A stretch of DNA of 64,000 nucleotides from Paraburkholderia heleia NBRC 101817 (GTDB lineage Bacteria; Pseudomonadota; Gammaproteobacteria; Burkholderiales; Burkholderiaceae), in NCBI RefSeq assembly GCF_000739775.1, contig NZ_BBJH01000026.1, positions 1 through 64,000 of the forward strand, written 5' to 3'. Below, in pieces: positions 37,198 to 46,316 of this stretch. The stretch's first letter is position 1, and every line of letters starts with the position of its first letter. The translations under genes were made by a program, and so were the position numbers. The notes under the pieces were generated by a model. That model did no database searches. It saw nothing but the letters and a program-made list of their open reading frames with translations, and was not told the DNA's origin.

Positions 37198-38985
37198 TCA
37201 AACGTGCAGTAGCGGAGCGCGGCAGCCCGCTTCGATGAGCCGCAACCGGTGATCGAACGCCGCGAGCGGGTAAGCGAAGAAGTAACGCGCTGTGGTGAGC
37301 TTGCCGGCATAGAACGGATCGCCGGCGGGTGCGTTCGACGCGATACGCAGCGTTCGCGCCCATGCGAATGCGAGCAGCAGCCAGCCGAGGAGCGCGAGGT
37401 AGTCGTCGGCTACGCGGTAGGGCAACTCGCGATCGTCGGCACTGCCCTGCCCGATTTCACCAGTGATGCGCTGCACGTCGGCAGCCAGCGCGTCGAGCCG
37501 TGCGCCCGCGCCGTTCAGCGCCGGATCGCCAGATGCCATACAGTGCGCCGCCTCCGCCGTGACATGCGCCAACAAGGCGCGCAACGCCTCGCCGCCATCG
37601 CCCAGCACCTTACGCACGAGCAGATCGATGGCCTGAATTTCGTTCGTGCCTTCGTAAAGCATGGCGACGCGGCTGTCGCGCACGGTCTGCTCCACGCCGT
37701 ACTCGTGAATGTAGCCGTAGCCGCCGAACACCTGTAGCGCACTCGACGCAGCCGCAAAGCCATTGGCGGTGAAGAACGCCTTGGCGACAGGCGTGAGCAG
37801 CGAGGCAAGCTGCCTGGCCGCCTCGCGCTCTGTGGCGTCGGGATCGCGCGCGGCCACATCGAGCCAGTAACCGGTCCAGTAGCCTATCGCCCGCTCGCCT
37901 TCCACGGTCGCGCGCAAATCGAGCAGAATGCGCCGCATGGCCGGATGAAACGCAATCGGCGCGGCCTTTCCGGGCTCGCCTTCGTAGTGCGCGGGCACGC
38001 TCACGGCGCGCATCTGCGCGCGCTCGTGCGCGTAGGCATGGGCGCGCTGCGCGGCAAGCTGCGCGTGGCCCACGCCCTGCATCGCCACCTGCAGGCGTGC
38101 CGCGTTCATCACCACGAACATCGAAGCGAGGCCGCGGTGCGGCTCGCCTATGAGCCACCCCAGCGCCTGCTCGAAACGCATCGAGCAGGTCGGGCTCGCC
38201 TTCAGACCCATCTTTTTCTCGATGCCTTCGCAATGCACGCCGTTACGCACGCGCTCGCCGTTCTCGCCCAGGAACCATTTCGGCACGAGGAAAAGCGAGA
38301 GACCTTTCGTCCCCGGCGGCGCGTCGGGCAGACGCGCGAGCACGAGGTGCACGATGTTCCCGGTCAGATCGTGATCGCCACCCGTGATGAAAATCTTGCT
38401 GCCGTCGATACGCCACGCGTCGTGCGCCGCGTCCGGCGCCGCCCGCGCGCGCAGCAGCGCGAGATCGCTGCCCGCCTGCGGCTCGGTCAGGCACATTGTC
38501 GTGAGCCATTCGCCGCTTGCGATCTTCGGCAGCCAGTCGCGCTTGAGCGCATCGGAGCCGTGCGCCATCAGGCACGCCGTCGCGCCGTGCGTGAGGCCGG
38601 GCGACATCAGCCACGCATGATTGGCCGCCGCGAGCATTTCCTGGAACGCGACTTCGAGCAGTTGCGGCAAGCCCTGACCGCCCGCGTCGGCATCGAGCGC
38701 GAGCGTGGGCCAGCCTGCCGCCACGAAGTCCGCATATGCCTCGCGAAAGCCCGCTGGCATCGCGACCTCGCCGCGCTCGAAGCGGCAACCTTCGAGGTCG
38801 CCACGCGCGTTTAACGGCGCGATGCGTTCCATTACGAATCGTGCGGCTTCTTCGAGCACCTGCTGCGCCGTCGCGCTGTCGAGGTCTTCCCATGCGGGAA
38901 CGCTGCGCCACCACCCCGGCGCGTCGATCCATTCGTCGATCACGAAGCGCATGTCGCGCAGCGGAACCTGATAGTCGAGACTCAT
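37198..38985 (-). CDS. Acyl-CoA dehydrogenase of the ferulate operon
   Basis: Product of 595 residues, longer than medium-chain enzymes (about 390) because of a C-terminal extension as in DmdC-type dehydrogenases. Core signatures are LTEPQAGSDLALLR, DGSKIFITGGDHDL, and QVFGGYGYIHEYGVEQTVRDSRVAMLYEGTNEIQ near residues 430-460, with the family Glu in YEGTNEIQ. It uses FAD to form an alpha,beta double bond in an acyl-CoA. It is 12 bases after fcs, so it belongs to the operon. A reasonable role is oxidation of dihydroferuloyl- or related arylpropionyl-CoA to feruloyl-CoA; the ferulate pathway itself does not need it. Confidence 0.8.
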   Translation of the reverse strand: MSLDYQVPLRDMRFVIDEWIDAPGWWRSVPAWEDLDSATAQQVLEEAARFVMERIAPLNARGDLEGCRFERGEVAMPAGFREAYADFVAAGWPTLALDADAGGQGLPQLLEVAFQEMLAAANHAWLMSPGLTHGATACLMAHGSDALKRDWLPKIASGEWLTTMCLTEPQAGSDLALLRARAAPDAAHDAWRIDGSKIFITGGDHDLTGNIVHLVLARLPDAPPGTKGLSLFLVPKWFLGENGERVRNGVHCEGIEKKMGLKASPTCSMRFEQALGWLIGEPHRGLASMFVVMNAARLQVAMQGVGHAQLAAQRAHAYAHERAQMRAVSVPAHYEGEPGKAAPIAFHPAMRRILLDLRATVEGERAIGYWTGYWLDVAARDPDATEREAARQLASLLTPVAKAFFTANGFAAASSALQVFGGYGYIHEYGVEQTVRDSRVAMLYEGTNEIQAIDLLVRKVLGDGGEALRALLAHVTAEAAHCMASGDPALNGAGARLDALAADVQRITGEIGQGSADDRELPYRVADDYLALLGWLLLAFAWARTLRIASNAPAGDPFYAGKLTTARYFFAYPLAAFDHRLRLIEAGCRAPLLHV

Positions 38986-38997
38986 CGTGACCGTTCC

Positions 38998-40911
38998 TTA
39001 GACTTGCTGCACATGACGCGCGAAAATCACGCGCGCGCTTGCGGCGCTCTCACCGTGCGTGGCATAGAGCGCATTCACGAGCGCCGAGCGCTGGCTCAAC
39101 ACGACGCGCTGATTGATCGACCCTTTGTCGGTGATCTCGCCGAGATCGAGCGAAGGCGGCGCGTCCATCACGTGAAGCCGCGTGATGAGGGTCGCGCTGC
39201 CCGTTGCGTCGCGGTTCAGCCGCTCCATGAGGCCAGCAAAGAAATCCCGCACCGCAGCCGAGTCCAGAACGTCGCGCGCTGCCGCACCCGCGTCGAGCCC
39301 CGCGAGCCGGCGGCACTCATCGAGGCGCGGGAAAATCAGCACGCCAATGTCGTCGCGGTCCATGCCCGCGATCACCGCGTCCTGCACATACGGCGCGCCG
39401 CCCGAGACGATGCGCGCGCGCATCGGCCCCACGCTCACGAACGTGCCGGAGCTGAGCTTGAAGTCCTCGGCAATGCGCCCGTCGAACAGCAGCCCCAGTT
39501 CGGGGCGTTCGGCATCGACGAAGCGCACGGCGTCGCCGGTACGGTAGTAGCCCTCTTCGTCGAACACGTCGTGACGGTCCGACTCGTCCGCGCACCAGTA
39601 GCCGCTCATCACGTTCGGTCCGCGAAAGCGCGCTTCGAGCTTGCCGTCCACCGGCACGAGACGCGTCTCGCAGCCCGGCGCGGGCAGCCCGATATAGCCC
39701 GAGCCCATCACCGGCCCGGTCGTGAAAAGGCACGACGGCGCGGTCTCGGTCATGCCAAGCCCCGCCATGATGCGGATGCGCTCGCCGCAATGGGCCTGCG
39801 TCACGCGTTCGAGCCGGTCCCACGCTGCCTGCGAGAGCCCCGCTCCCGCGAAGAAATACATCTTCACACGCGAGAAAAACGTCTCGCGCAGGCGTGCGTC
39901 GGTTTCGAGCGCCGCGGTCAGTTCTTCCCACCCCTTGGGCACGTTGAAGTAGAGCGTCGGAGCGATTTCGCGCAGGTTGCGCAGCGTCTCCTCGAAGCGG
40001 CCCGCAACGGGTTTGCCATCGTCGATATAGAGCGTGCCGCCGTTGTAGAGCGCGATGCCCACGTTGTGGCTGCCGCCGAAGGTGTGGTTCCACGGCAGCC
40101 AGTCCACGAGTACAGGCGGCTCCATGCCGAACTGCGGGAAGGTTTGCAACAGCATCTGCTGGTTGCTGCACAGCATGCGGTGCGTGGTGGGCACGGCCTT
40201 GGGCAGGCGCGTCGATCCCGAGGTGAAGAGGAACTTCGCGATCGTGTCGCCGTTCACGCGCGCTTGCGCATCTTCGACGCTGCCCGGCTGCGTCTGAAGC
40301 AACGCCTCAAACGGCGTCTCGCGGCGCGCGCCTCCCGTGGGTGTCACCACCACGCGCTCAATGGAGTCGGGCACGGCCGCATCGAGTGCTGCCGCGTAAG
40401 CCGGGCCATCGGCGGCGAATACCAGACCAGGGTTGAGCAACCCCAGCGTGTGCCGCAGCTTGCCGTAGTCGCTCGACACGAGCGAATACGCGGGTGAAAT
40501 GGGCGCGTAGGGCACACCTGCCCACAGCGCGCCGAACGCCATCTGCAAATGTTCGAGATCGTTACCCGAAAGCAGCGCGACCGGACGCTGAGCGGACAAA
40601 CCCCGCTCGATCAACGCCTGCCCGATCGCGCGTGCGCGCTCGAGCATCTGCGCGTAGCTGATGCCCTGCCATTGCCCATCGGCGCCTCGGCGCGCCACGA
40701 GCCAGCGGTCTGGATGCGCACGCGCGCCGCTCGCGAGGCGGTCGGTCACGCGTGCGGGGAAGTCCTCGAGCGTCTCGGTCGAGCGCAAATACCAGCAGTC
40801 GCCACGCAGTTCGATCTGCGGCGCGGCTGAGCCGATCGCGACGGCGCGGTAGCCGGCGAAGTCCGGCTGCACGCGCGCGCGCGCGTGCGTTTGGGTCGGC
40901 TCCGAATCCAA
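38998..40911 (-). CDS. fcs: Feruloyl-CoA synthase
   Basis: AMP-forming acyl-CoA ligase of 637 residues that activates ferulate and coumarate. It carries the phosphate loop LFTSGSTRLPKAVPTTHRML near residue 230, the feruloyl-CoA-synthase-typical VDWLPWNHTFGGSHN near 270, GLGMTETAPSC near 385 and YYRTGDAVRF near 450. The start is TTG at 40911, supported by AAGGAGA seven bases upstream. It is the first enzyme of the CoA-dependent, non-beta-oxidative route: its product goes to the hydratase-lyase encoded two genes upstream. It is part of the single leftward operon with vdh and ech. Confidence 0.92.
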   Translation of the reverse strand: MDSEPTQTHARARVQPDFAGYRAVAIGSAAPQIELRGDCWYLRSTETLEDFPARVTDRLASGARAHPDRWLVARRGADGQWQGISYAQMLERARAIGQALIERGLSAQRPVALLSGNDLEHLQMAFGALWAGVPYAPISPAYSLVSSDYGKLRHTLGLLNPGLVFAADGPAYAAALDAAVPDSIERVVVTPTGGARRETPFEALLQTQPGSVEDAQARVNGDTIAKFLFTSGSTRLPKAVPTTHRMLCSNQQMLLQTFPQFGMEPPVLVDWLPWNHTFGGSHNVGIALYNGGTLYIDDGKPVAGRFEETLRNLREIAPTLYFNVPKGWEELTAALETDARLRETFFSRVKMYFFAGAGLSQAAWDRLERVTQAHCGERIRIMAGLGMTETAPSCLFTTGPVMGSGYIGLPAPGCETRLVPVDGKLEARFRGPNVMSGYWCADESDRHDVFDEEGYYRTGDAVRFVDAERPELGLLFDGRIAEDFKLSSGTFVSVGPMRARIVSGGAPYVQDAVIAGMDRDDIGVLIFPRLDECRRLAGLDAGAAARDVLDSAAVRDFFAGLMERLNRDATGSATLITRLHVMDAPPSLDLGEITDKGSINQRVVLSQRSALVNALYATHGESAASARVIFARHVQQV

Positions 40912-40993
40912 AGCCTGTCTCCTTTGTCTGGCCGGTGCCGGTCAGCGCCGTGTGTCGGCGCTGCCGGCCCGGTGTTTCATGTTGTGAACGCGT

Positions 40994-42445
40994 TCAGATC
41001 GGATAGTGGCGCGGGCCGGTCTGCACGGTGATCCAGCGCAGGTCGGTGAACTCGGCGATCGAAGCCTTGCTGCCGAAGCGCCCATAGCCGCTCGCCTTCA
41101 CGCCGCCGAACGGCATTTGCGCTTCGTCGTGCACCGTCGGCCCGTTGATATGGCAGATGCCCGATTCGATGCGCTTCGCCACGTTCATCGCACGCGCAAT
41201 ATCGCGGCTGAACACGGCCGCCGAAAGACCGTATTCGCTGTCGTTCGCCACCTGCAGCGCTTCGTCGTCGCCATCCACGCGCTGCACCGTCACCACGGGG
41301 CCGAACGATTCGTCCGCATAGAGCTTCATCTCGCGCGTGACGTTTTCGACAATCACGGGCTGCATGATCGCGCCGTTCACCTCGCAGCCCAGCGGCAGCG
41401 TCGCGCCCTTCTCGCGCGCATCTTCCACAAGCGCACGGATGCGCCGCGCCGACGCTTCGCTCTCCAGCGTACCCAGCACCGACCCCGGCTGCGCGGGGTC
41501 GCCGGCCTTCAGCGTACGCGCCTTCGCAACGAGTTTTTCCATGAACGCGTCGGCAATCTTGCGATCGACGATCACGCGTTCCGTCGACATGCAGATCTGC
41601 CCCTGGTTGAAGAACGCACCGAAAGCAATGCCTTCCACTGCCGCGTCGATGTCGGCGTCGTCGAGCACGAGCACCGGTGCCTTGCCGCCCAGTTCGAGCA
41701 GCGCCGGTTTCAGATGCCGTGCGCAATGCTGCGCGACGACGCGGCCCACGCGCGTCGAGCCCGTGAAGTTCACGCGCTTGACTGCAGGGTTGGCGATCAG
41801 ACGCTCGACAATGGCCGGCGCGTCTTCCGGCGCATGCGTGAGCACGTTCACGACGCCCTCGCCGAGCCCTGCCTCGTTGAGCACCTCGCCGATCAGCGCA
41901 TGCACGCCAGGACACCCTTCGGAAGCCTTGAGCACCACCGTGTTGCCGCACGCGAGCGGCATGGCGAGCGCACGCGTGGCGAGAATCACCGGCGCGTTCC
42001 AGGGCGCCATGCCGAGCACCACACCGCACGGCTGGCGCACGGCCATCGCGAGACTGCCCGGCACGTCGGAGGGGATCACCGCGCCGTCGATCTGCGTGGT
42101 CATGGCAGCCGCCTCGCGCAGCATGTTGGCCGCGAGCATCACGTTGAAGCCGTACCAGTTCGCCATCGCGCCCGTTTCCGCCGCGCCGATGGCGATGAAA
42201 TCCGTTGTGCGCGCATCCATTTTGTCGGCGGCAACCGAGAGGCGCTTGCGGCGCTCCGTGGGTGTGAGCGCGGCCCACGCGGGAAAGGCGCGCGCGGCGG
42301 CGGCAACGGCCGCGTCGGCATCTTCCTGCGTGGCGGCTGCCGCGCGCGTCGCCACCGCGCCCGTGGCCGGATCGATGCGCTCGAACGTCTTGCCATTCGA
42401 CGCGGCGCGCGCCGCGCCGCCGATCAAGAGGCCAGTTTCATGCAT
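40994..42445 (-). CDS. vdh: Vanillin dehydrogenase
   Basis: NAD(P)+-dependent aldehyde dehydrogenase of 483 residues converting vanillin to vanillate (and 4-hydroxybenzaldehyde to 4-hydroxybenzoate). Catalytic Cys285 lies in FFNQGQICMS and the general base Glu251 in LELGGKAP. Also visible are MAPWNAPVI and NFTGSTRVG of the cofactor-binding domain and PFGGVKASGYGRFG near the C terminus. GGAGGAG precedes the start. It is placed 36 bases after ech and 82 bases before fcs. Confidence 0.92.
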   Translation of the reverse strand: MHETGLLIGGAARAASNGKTFERIDPATGAVATRAAAATQEDADAAVAAAARAFPAWAALTPTERRKRLSVAADKMDARTTDFIAIGAAETGAMANWYGFNVMLAANMLREAAAMTTQIDGAVIPSDVPGSLAMAVRQPCGVVLGMAPWNAPVILATRALAMPLACGNTVVLKASEGCPGVHALIGEVLNEAGLGEGVVNVLTHAPEDAPAIVERLIANPAVKRVNFTGSTRVGRVVAQHCARHLKPALLELGGKAPVLVLDDADIDAAVEGIAFGAFFNQGQICMSTERVIVDRKIADAFMEKLVAKARTLKAGDPAQPGSVLGTLESEASARRIRALVEDAREKGATLPLGCEVNGAIMQPVIVENVTREMKLYADESFGPVVTVQRVDGDDEALQVANDSEYGLSAAVFSRDIARAMNVAKRIESGICHINGPTVHDEAQMPFGGVKASGYGRFGSKASIAEFTDLRWITVQTGPRHYPI

Positions 42446-42481
42446 GTCGTTGTCTCCTCCGTCCTTGTGCGTTGTGAGCGA

Positions 42482-43309
42482 TCAGCGCTTGTATGCCTGC
42501 AGGCCCGGCTTGATGCTCTTCTCGTCGAGGAACTGCTTGAGGCCCTGCTCGCGGCCGCCTTCCTTGTCGCGATGGTTCGCCTGGTCGAGCTTCGCGTAGA
42601 GGTAGTCCTCATTCTGCTCCCAGGTGAGTTCGCGCGAGCGCTTGAAACCGTGCTTCGCGTTGCGCAGCACGACCGGGTTCTTGTCGAGCAGCTTCGCCGC
42701 AAGCGCGATCGTTTCTTCGCGCAACTGCGCGAGCGGCACGCTCTTGTTGACGAGCCCCATTTTCGCGGCCTGCTGGCCCGTGAAGGTGTCGCCCGTCATG
42801 ATGTAGTAAAGCGCCTCGCGGTGTCCCACGGTATCGGCCATTGCCTTGCTCACGAGGTTGCCCGGCGGAATGCCCCAGTTGATTTCCGAAAGGCCGAACG
42901 TGGCTTCGTCGGCGGCGATCGCGAGATCGCATGCCACGAGCGGCGAGAAACCGCCGCCAAAGCACCAGCCGTTGACCATCGCGATGGTCGGCTTCGAATA
43001 CATGCGCAGCAGCTGCCATTGCCAGCGGCTCGCGTCGCGGCGGATGCGTTCCTGCAGCACGTCGGGGCCCGCGTCGACTTCGCGGAAGTATTCCTTCAGG
43101 TCCATGCCGGCCGTCCACGCCGAGCCTTCGCCGGTCAGCACGAGCACCTGCGCCTCGGCGTCGAGCTCGAGCGTTTCGAGCACGTCGATCATTTCCTTGT
43201 TGAGCGTCGGGCTCATGGCGTTGCGCTTTTCCGGGCGATTGAGCGTCACCCAGGCGATGCCACCCTCCACTGCAACCTTGACCGTTTTCCAGCGACCTTC
43301 GTAACTCAT
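42482..43309 (-). CDS. ech: Hydroxycinnamoyl-CoA hydratase-lyase (enoyl-CoA hydratase/aldolase)
   Basis: Crotonase-fold enzyme of 275 residues that hydrates feruloyl-CoA and splits it to vanillin and acetyl-CoA. Residues matching the characterised Pseudomonas HCHL are all present: Ser122 in CFGGGFSPL, Glu142 in GLSEINWGIPPG and Tyr238 in EDYLYAKL, one position lower than in the P. fluorescens numbering (123, 143, 239) as I recall it. These distinguish it from ordinary enoyl-CoA hydratases. It is the first gene of the operon, directly behind the MarR-controlled promoter at 43353-43381. Confidence 0.94.
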   Translation of the reverse strand: MSYEGRWKTVKVAVEGGIAWVTLNRPEKRNAMSPTLNKEMIDVLETLELDAEAQVLVLTGEGSAWTAGMDLKEYFREVDAGPDVLQERIRRDASRWQWQLLRMYSKPTIAMVNGWCFGGGFSPLVACDLAIAADEATFGLSEINWGIPPGNLVSKAMADTVGHREALYYIMTGDTFTGQQAAKMGLVNKSVPLAQLREETIALAAKLLDKNPVVLRNAKHGFKRSRELTWEQNEDYLYAKLDQANHRDKEGGREQGLKQFLDEKSIKPGLQAYKR

Positions 43310-43352
43310 TCTCTATCTCCGTGGACACTGCCGCACTCGCGGCTTGAAATCA

Positions 43353-43381
43353 ATTTACTATCAGGTTACCTGATATGTAAA
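43353..43381 (-). promoter_or_regulatory. ech operon promoter with embedded operator
   Basis: Minus-strand -35 TTTACA (43376-43381) and -10 GTAAAT (43353-43358) are separated by exactly 17 bases, and those 17 bases are the MarR-type palindrome. Repressor binding should directly exclude RNA polymerase. Confidence 0.65.
43359..43375. promoter_or_regulatory. MarR-type operator palindrome
   Basis: TATCAGGT-T-ACCTGATA: perfect eight-base arms about a single central base, midway between the divergent ech and marR genes. It is most likely the site of the MarR regulator at 43421, released by a hydroxycinnamoyl-CoA thioester as in related systems. Confidence 0.75.
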
Positions 43382-43420
43382 GTAGAATATGATCTCGTCG
43401 GTACAAACCCGTAAAACGCG

Positions 43421-43918
43421 ATGACCCAGAAAACGCCCCCCACCGCGCCGCGCTCCCGAACCGCGCAACCGTCCGCCGAAGGCAGCCTGCACACCGTGCC
43501 GCCCATGCGCCTGAGCTATCTGATCGGCCAGCTCGACCGCGTCGTCTCCCGCCGCCTGACGGAAGCGCTCGCCCGCCACGGTCTCACGCTGCCGCAGTAC
43601 ACCGCGCTTTCCGTGCTGCGCGCGCGCGGGCGCGCCTCCAACGCGCAACTCGCCGAGCGCTCGTTCATCACGCCGCAGGCGGCCAACGAAGTCGTGAAGA
43701 CGATGGAGGCGAATGGCTGGGTCATGCGCGAAGCCGACCCGATGAACCGCCGCGTGGTGCTGCTTTCGCTCACCGAAGCCGGCAACGCGCTGCTGGGCGA
43801 ATGCGACGCCGCCGCCGATCACGTGGAAGGCGCGATGCTCGACGATATGGATACCGAAACAGCGGAAAAACTGCACGTGCTGCTGCATGCCTGCGTGCGC
43901 AATCTGCGCGCCGCTTGA
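43421..43918 (+). CDS. MarR-family repressor of the hydroxycinnamate genes
   Basis: Product of 165 residues with a winged helix-turn-helix in the centre (LTLPQYTALSVLRARGRASNAQLAERSFITPQAANEVVKTMEANGWV) and the wing motif DPMNRRVVLLSLTEAG. The flexible first 25 residues are Pro/Thr-rich. Divergent from ech with a perfect palindrome between them, it fits the FerR/FerC/CouR type regulators, which are induced by CoA thioesters of ferulate or coumarate. Followed after 40 bases by an amidohydrolase gene on the same strand. Confidence 0.85.
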   Translation: MTQKTPPTAPRSRTAQPSAEGSLHTVPPMRLSYLIGQLDRVVSRRLTEALARHGLTLPQYTALSVLRARGRASNAQLAERSFITPQAANEVVKTMEANGWVMREADPMNRRVVLLSLTEAGNALLGECDAAADHVEGAMLDDMDTETAEKLHVLLHACVRNLRAA

Positions 43919-43957
43919 GGCGAGCCCGCTGCAAATGACAAAAACAGGGAGACACCC

Positions 43958-44842
43958 TTGAACATCGACCCGCTCGTTGCCATCGACACGCACGTCCACG
44001 CCGAAGTGTCGTGCTGCCAGCCGCCCGACCTCTTCGCGAAGGAATTCGACGAGGCCGCCGACAAATACTTCGGGACCGTGCTAAAGCTTGGCCGCCGTCC
44101 GACGATTGCGGAAACGATCGAGCACTACCGCGAGCGCAAGATCGGCTTCGTGATGTTCACGGTGGACTGCGAGGCGAATATCGGGCGCCGCCGCATCGAC
44201 AACGAGGAGATCGCCGGCTTCGCGCAACAAAACGCCGACATCATGATCGCGTTCGCGAGCATCGACCCGCACAAGGGCAAGTTCGGCGCGCGCGAAGCGC
44301 GGCGGCTGATCGAGGATCACGGCGTGCGCGGCTTCAAGTTTCACCCCACCATGCAGGGCTTTTTCGCCAACGACCGGCTGGCGTATCCGCTATACGAAGT
44401 GATTGCCGGATATGGCCTGCCCGCCGTGTTTCATAGCGGCCACTCGGGCATGGGCTCGGGCATGCGTGGCGGCGGCGGATTGCGTCTGAAGTATTCCGAG
44501 CCGATCTATCTCGACGATGTGGCCGCCGACTTCCCCGACATGAAGATCGTGATCGCGCATCCCTCGTGGCCGTGGCAGGAGCAGGCGCTTTCCATCGCGC
44601 TGCACAAGCCCAACGTCTACATCGACCTGTCGGGCTGGTCGCCGAAATACTTCTCGCCCGAACTGGTGAAGTACGCGAACACGCTGTTGCGCAACAAGGT
44701 GCTGTTCGCATCCGACTTCCCGCTGATCCGGCCGGACCGCTGGCTCGCGGACTTCGATACGCTCGACATCAAGCCGGAGGTGCGGCCCTTGATCCTCAAA
44801 GAGAATGCGGTGCGCCTGCTGGATCTCGCGGCAAAGCCCTGA
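43958..44842 (+). CDS. Amidohydrolase-2 family metal-dependent hydrolase
   Basis: Product of 294 residues, start TTG 43958 with AGGGAGA seven bases upstream. The TIM-barrel amidohydrolase (PF04909-type) has the metal motif DTHVHAE (His12, His14), HPTMQGFFAND, a histidine-rich FHSGHSG and HPSWPWQEQAL, and the late catalytic Asp in FASDFPLI. Family members decarboxylate or hydrolyse aromatic or dicarboxylic acids; some (CouO/PhdC) hydrolyse arylketoacyl-CoA in coumarate degradation. Its position beside the MarR gene suggests a phenylpropanoid role, but the reaction is unproven. Confidence 0.7.
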   Translation: MNIDPLVAIDTHVHAEVSCCQPPDLFAKEFDEAADKYFGTVLKLGRRPTIAETIEHYRERKIGFVMFTVDCEANIGRRRIDNEEIAGFAQQNADIMIAFASIDPHKGKFGAREARRLIEDHGVRGFKFHPTMQGFFANDRLAYPLYEVIAGYGLPAVFHSGHSGMGSGMRGGGGLRLKYSEPIYLDDVAADFPDMKIVIAHPSWPWQEQALSIALHKPNVYIDLSGWSPKYFSPELVKYANTLLRNKVLFASDFPLIRPDRWLADFDTLDIKPEVRPLILKENAVRLLDLAAKP

Positions 44843-44866
44843 TGCAAGCGGCACGCCCGGTGTGCG

Positions 44867-46024
44867 TCATGCGGGTCTTTCAAGCGCCGGAACCTGTTCG
44901 CCCTGCGCCTTCTCGCGCTTGACGGCGTACATCGCGAGATCGGCGCGGCGCAGGACCAGATCGAAGTCCAGGTCATCGGCCGCGACCGTCGTGAATCCGA
45001 CGCTCGCCCCGACGCTCACCTGCAGCCCCGGCGCAAGTTCGAACGGCCGCTCGATCGCTTCGGTCACGAGGCTGGCCCAATCGCGCGGCGCCCGGTCCAC
45101 CTGAGGGTCGACGATGACGAATTCGTCGCCGCCCATGCGCGCCACCCATGCGCCCGCGCTGGCCAGCATGCGCAGGCGGCTCGCGACCTGCACGAGCAGC
45201 ATGTCGCCGGCCTTGTGGCCATGCGCGTCGTTGATCAGCTTGAAGCCGTCGAGATCGGCGAAGAACACTGTCATGCCCGCCTTGAGGGGCGACGCGCTCG
45301 TCGTTCCGGCCGCGCTGAACAGGCCATCCCGGTTCAGGAGTCCCGTGAGGGCGTCATGGCGCGCGCGATGGCTGTTTTCCCGTTCGGCCTTCATTGTCGA
45401 AATGAGCATGGCGTTCAGGTGGCGCGCGGCGGCGCTCATGGCGAACAGATAGAACGGAATTTGCAGGAGCGTGAGCAGGAGGACCGGCTCGCCGCCCAGC
45501 AGCGCGCCGATGCAGCACGGGCCGAGCGAAAGGCAGATCATGACTGCCACCAGTCGCGGCGCCGCGAAATTGCGAAAGCAGATCCCGCCCACCATGGCGG
45601 CAGCGGAAAGAAAAGCGAGCGTAGCGGATACCCAGTCCCGGCTCATGGCGCTGACGAGCGCGCCATAGCCGACCGTCGCGCCCCACAACGGCGCGAGAAG
45701 AATATAGAAGTCGGTGGGCGTGCTCTTGCCCTCCCTTGCCCGGCGGCGTGACAGGGCGAGCGTCGCGAGGCGCACCGCGCAAACGACGATTTCGGCGATG
45801 AGCCAGCACTTGAACGGCAGCGTTGCGTGACGGCAAGCGAGGACCCACGCCACGGCCACGGTATTGGATACACCGCCAAAGAAGATCGGCAGGGTTCCGA
45901 ACAAGGTGCCGACAAGGGCGACACGGATTTCGTGCGGCGTGTCCTGCCCGGGCTCGGTTAGCCAACGGGCCAGCTTGCCACGCGGCAAAGAGTAGATTTC
46001 GTTGCGGGAGCTCACATGCGTCAC
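44867..46024 (-). CDS. Membrane diguanylate cyclase (GGDEF)
   Basis: Product of 385 residues. Residues about 33-205 hold five or six hydrophobic segments forming a membrane module with no recognised sensor family. The GGDEF domain occupies about 220-375, starting HDALTGLLNRDGLFS, with the intact active-site motif RMGGDEF near residue 300. It should make c-di-GMP from two GTP. No RxxD inhibitory site is obvious immediately before the motif. It converges with the amidohydrolase gene. The 292 bases upstream (46025-46316) hold no supported gene. Confidence 0.87.
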   Translation of the reverse strand: MTHVSSRNEIYSLPRGKLARWLTEPGQDTPHEIRVALVGTLFGTLPIFFGGVSNTVAVAWVLACRHATLPFKCWLIAEIVVCAVRLATLALSRRRAREGKSTPTDFYILLAPLWGATVGYGALVSAMSRDWVSATLAFLSAAAMVGGICFRNFAAPRLVAVMICLSLGPCCIGALLGGEPVLLLTLLQIPFYLFAMSAAARHLNAMLISTMKAERENSHRARHDALTGLLNRDGLFSAAGTTSASPLKAGMTVFFADLDGFKLINDAHGHKAGDMLLVQVASRLRMLASAGAWVARMGGDEFVIVDPQVDRAPRDWASLVTEAIERPFELAPGLQVSVGASVGFTTVAADDLDFDLVLRRADLAMYAVKREKAQGEQVPALERPA

Positions 46025-46316
46025 CGTCGGTCGTACTGCGCGCCCAGGCGCTTTCGCCTCTCGCGCCCTGTAAAGTCCGGGTCGTACGGCCGTGCGAAAG
46101 CAACGGGCGCCGCCGCCCTACTGCATAACGGCGGGCTGCAAGGAAAACTTTAGGAATGCGGGGGTGGGGAAGTCATTGGTTGAACTGGCAACCAATGGAA
46201 GATATTTGCACGTGCCCTGTGCGATTACGTCAGACGAAGCACGATTCTTTGCAGAAGCGCTTGCAAGTCCGCGCCATCCAGCACATAACGCGCAAAAAGA
46301 AAGCTTTTCGTGGCCG

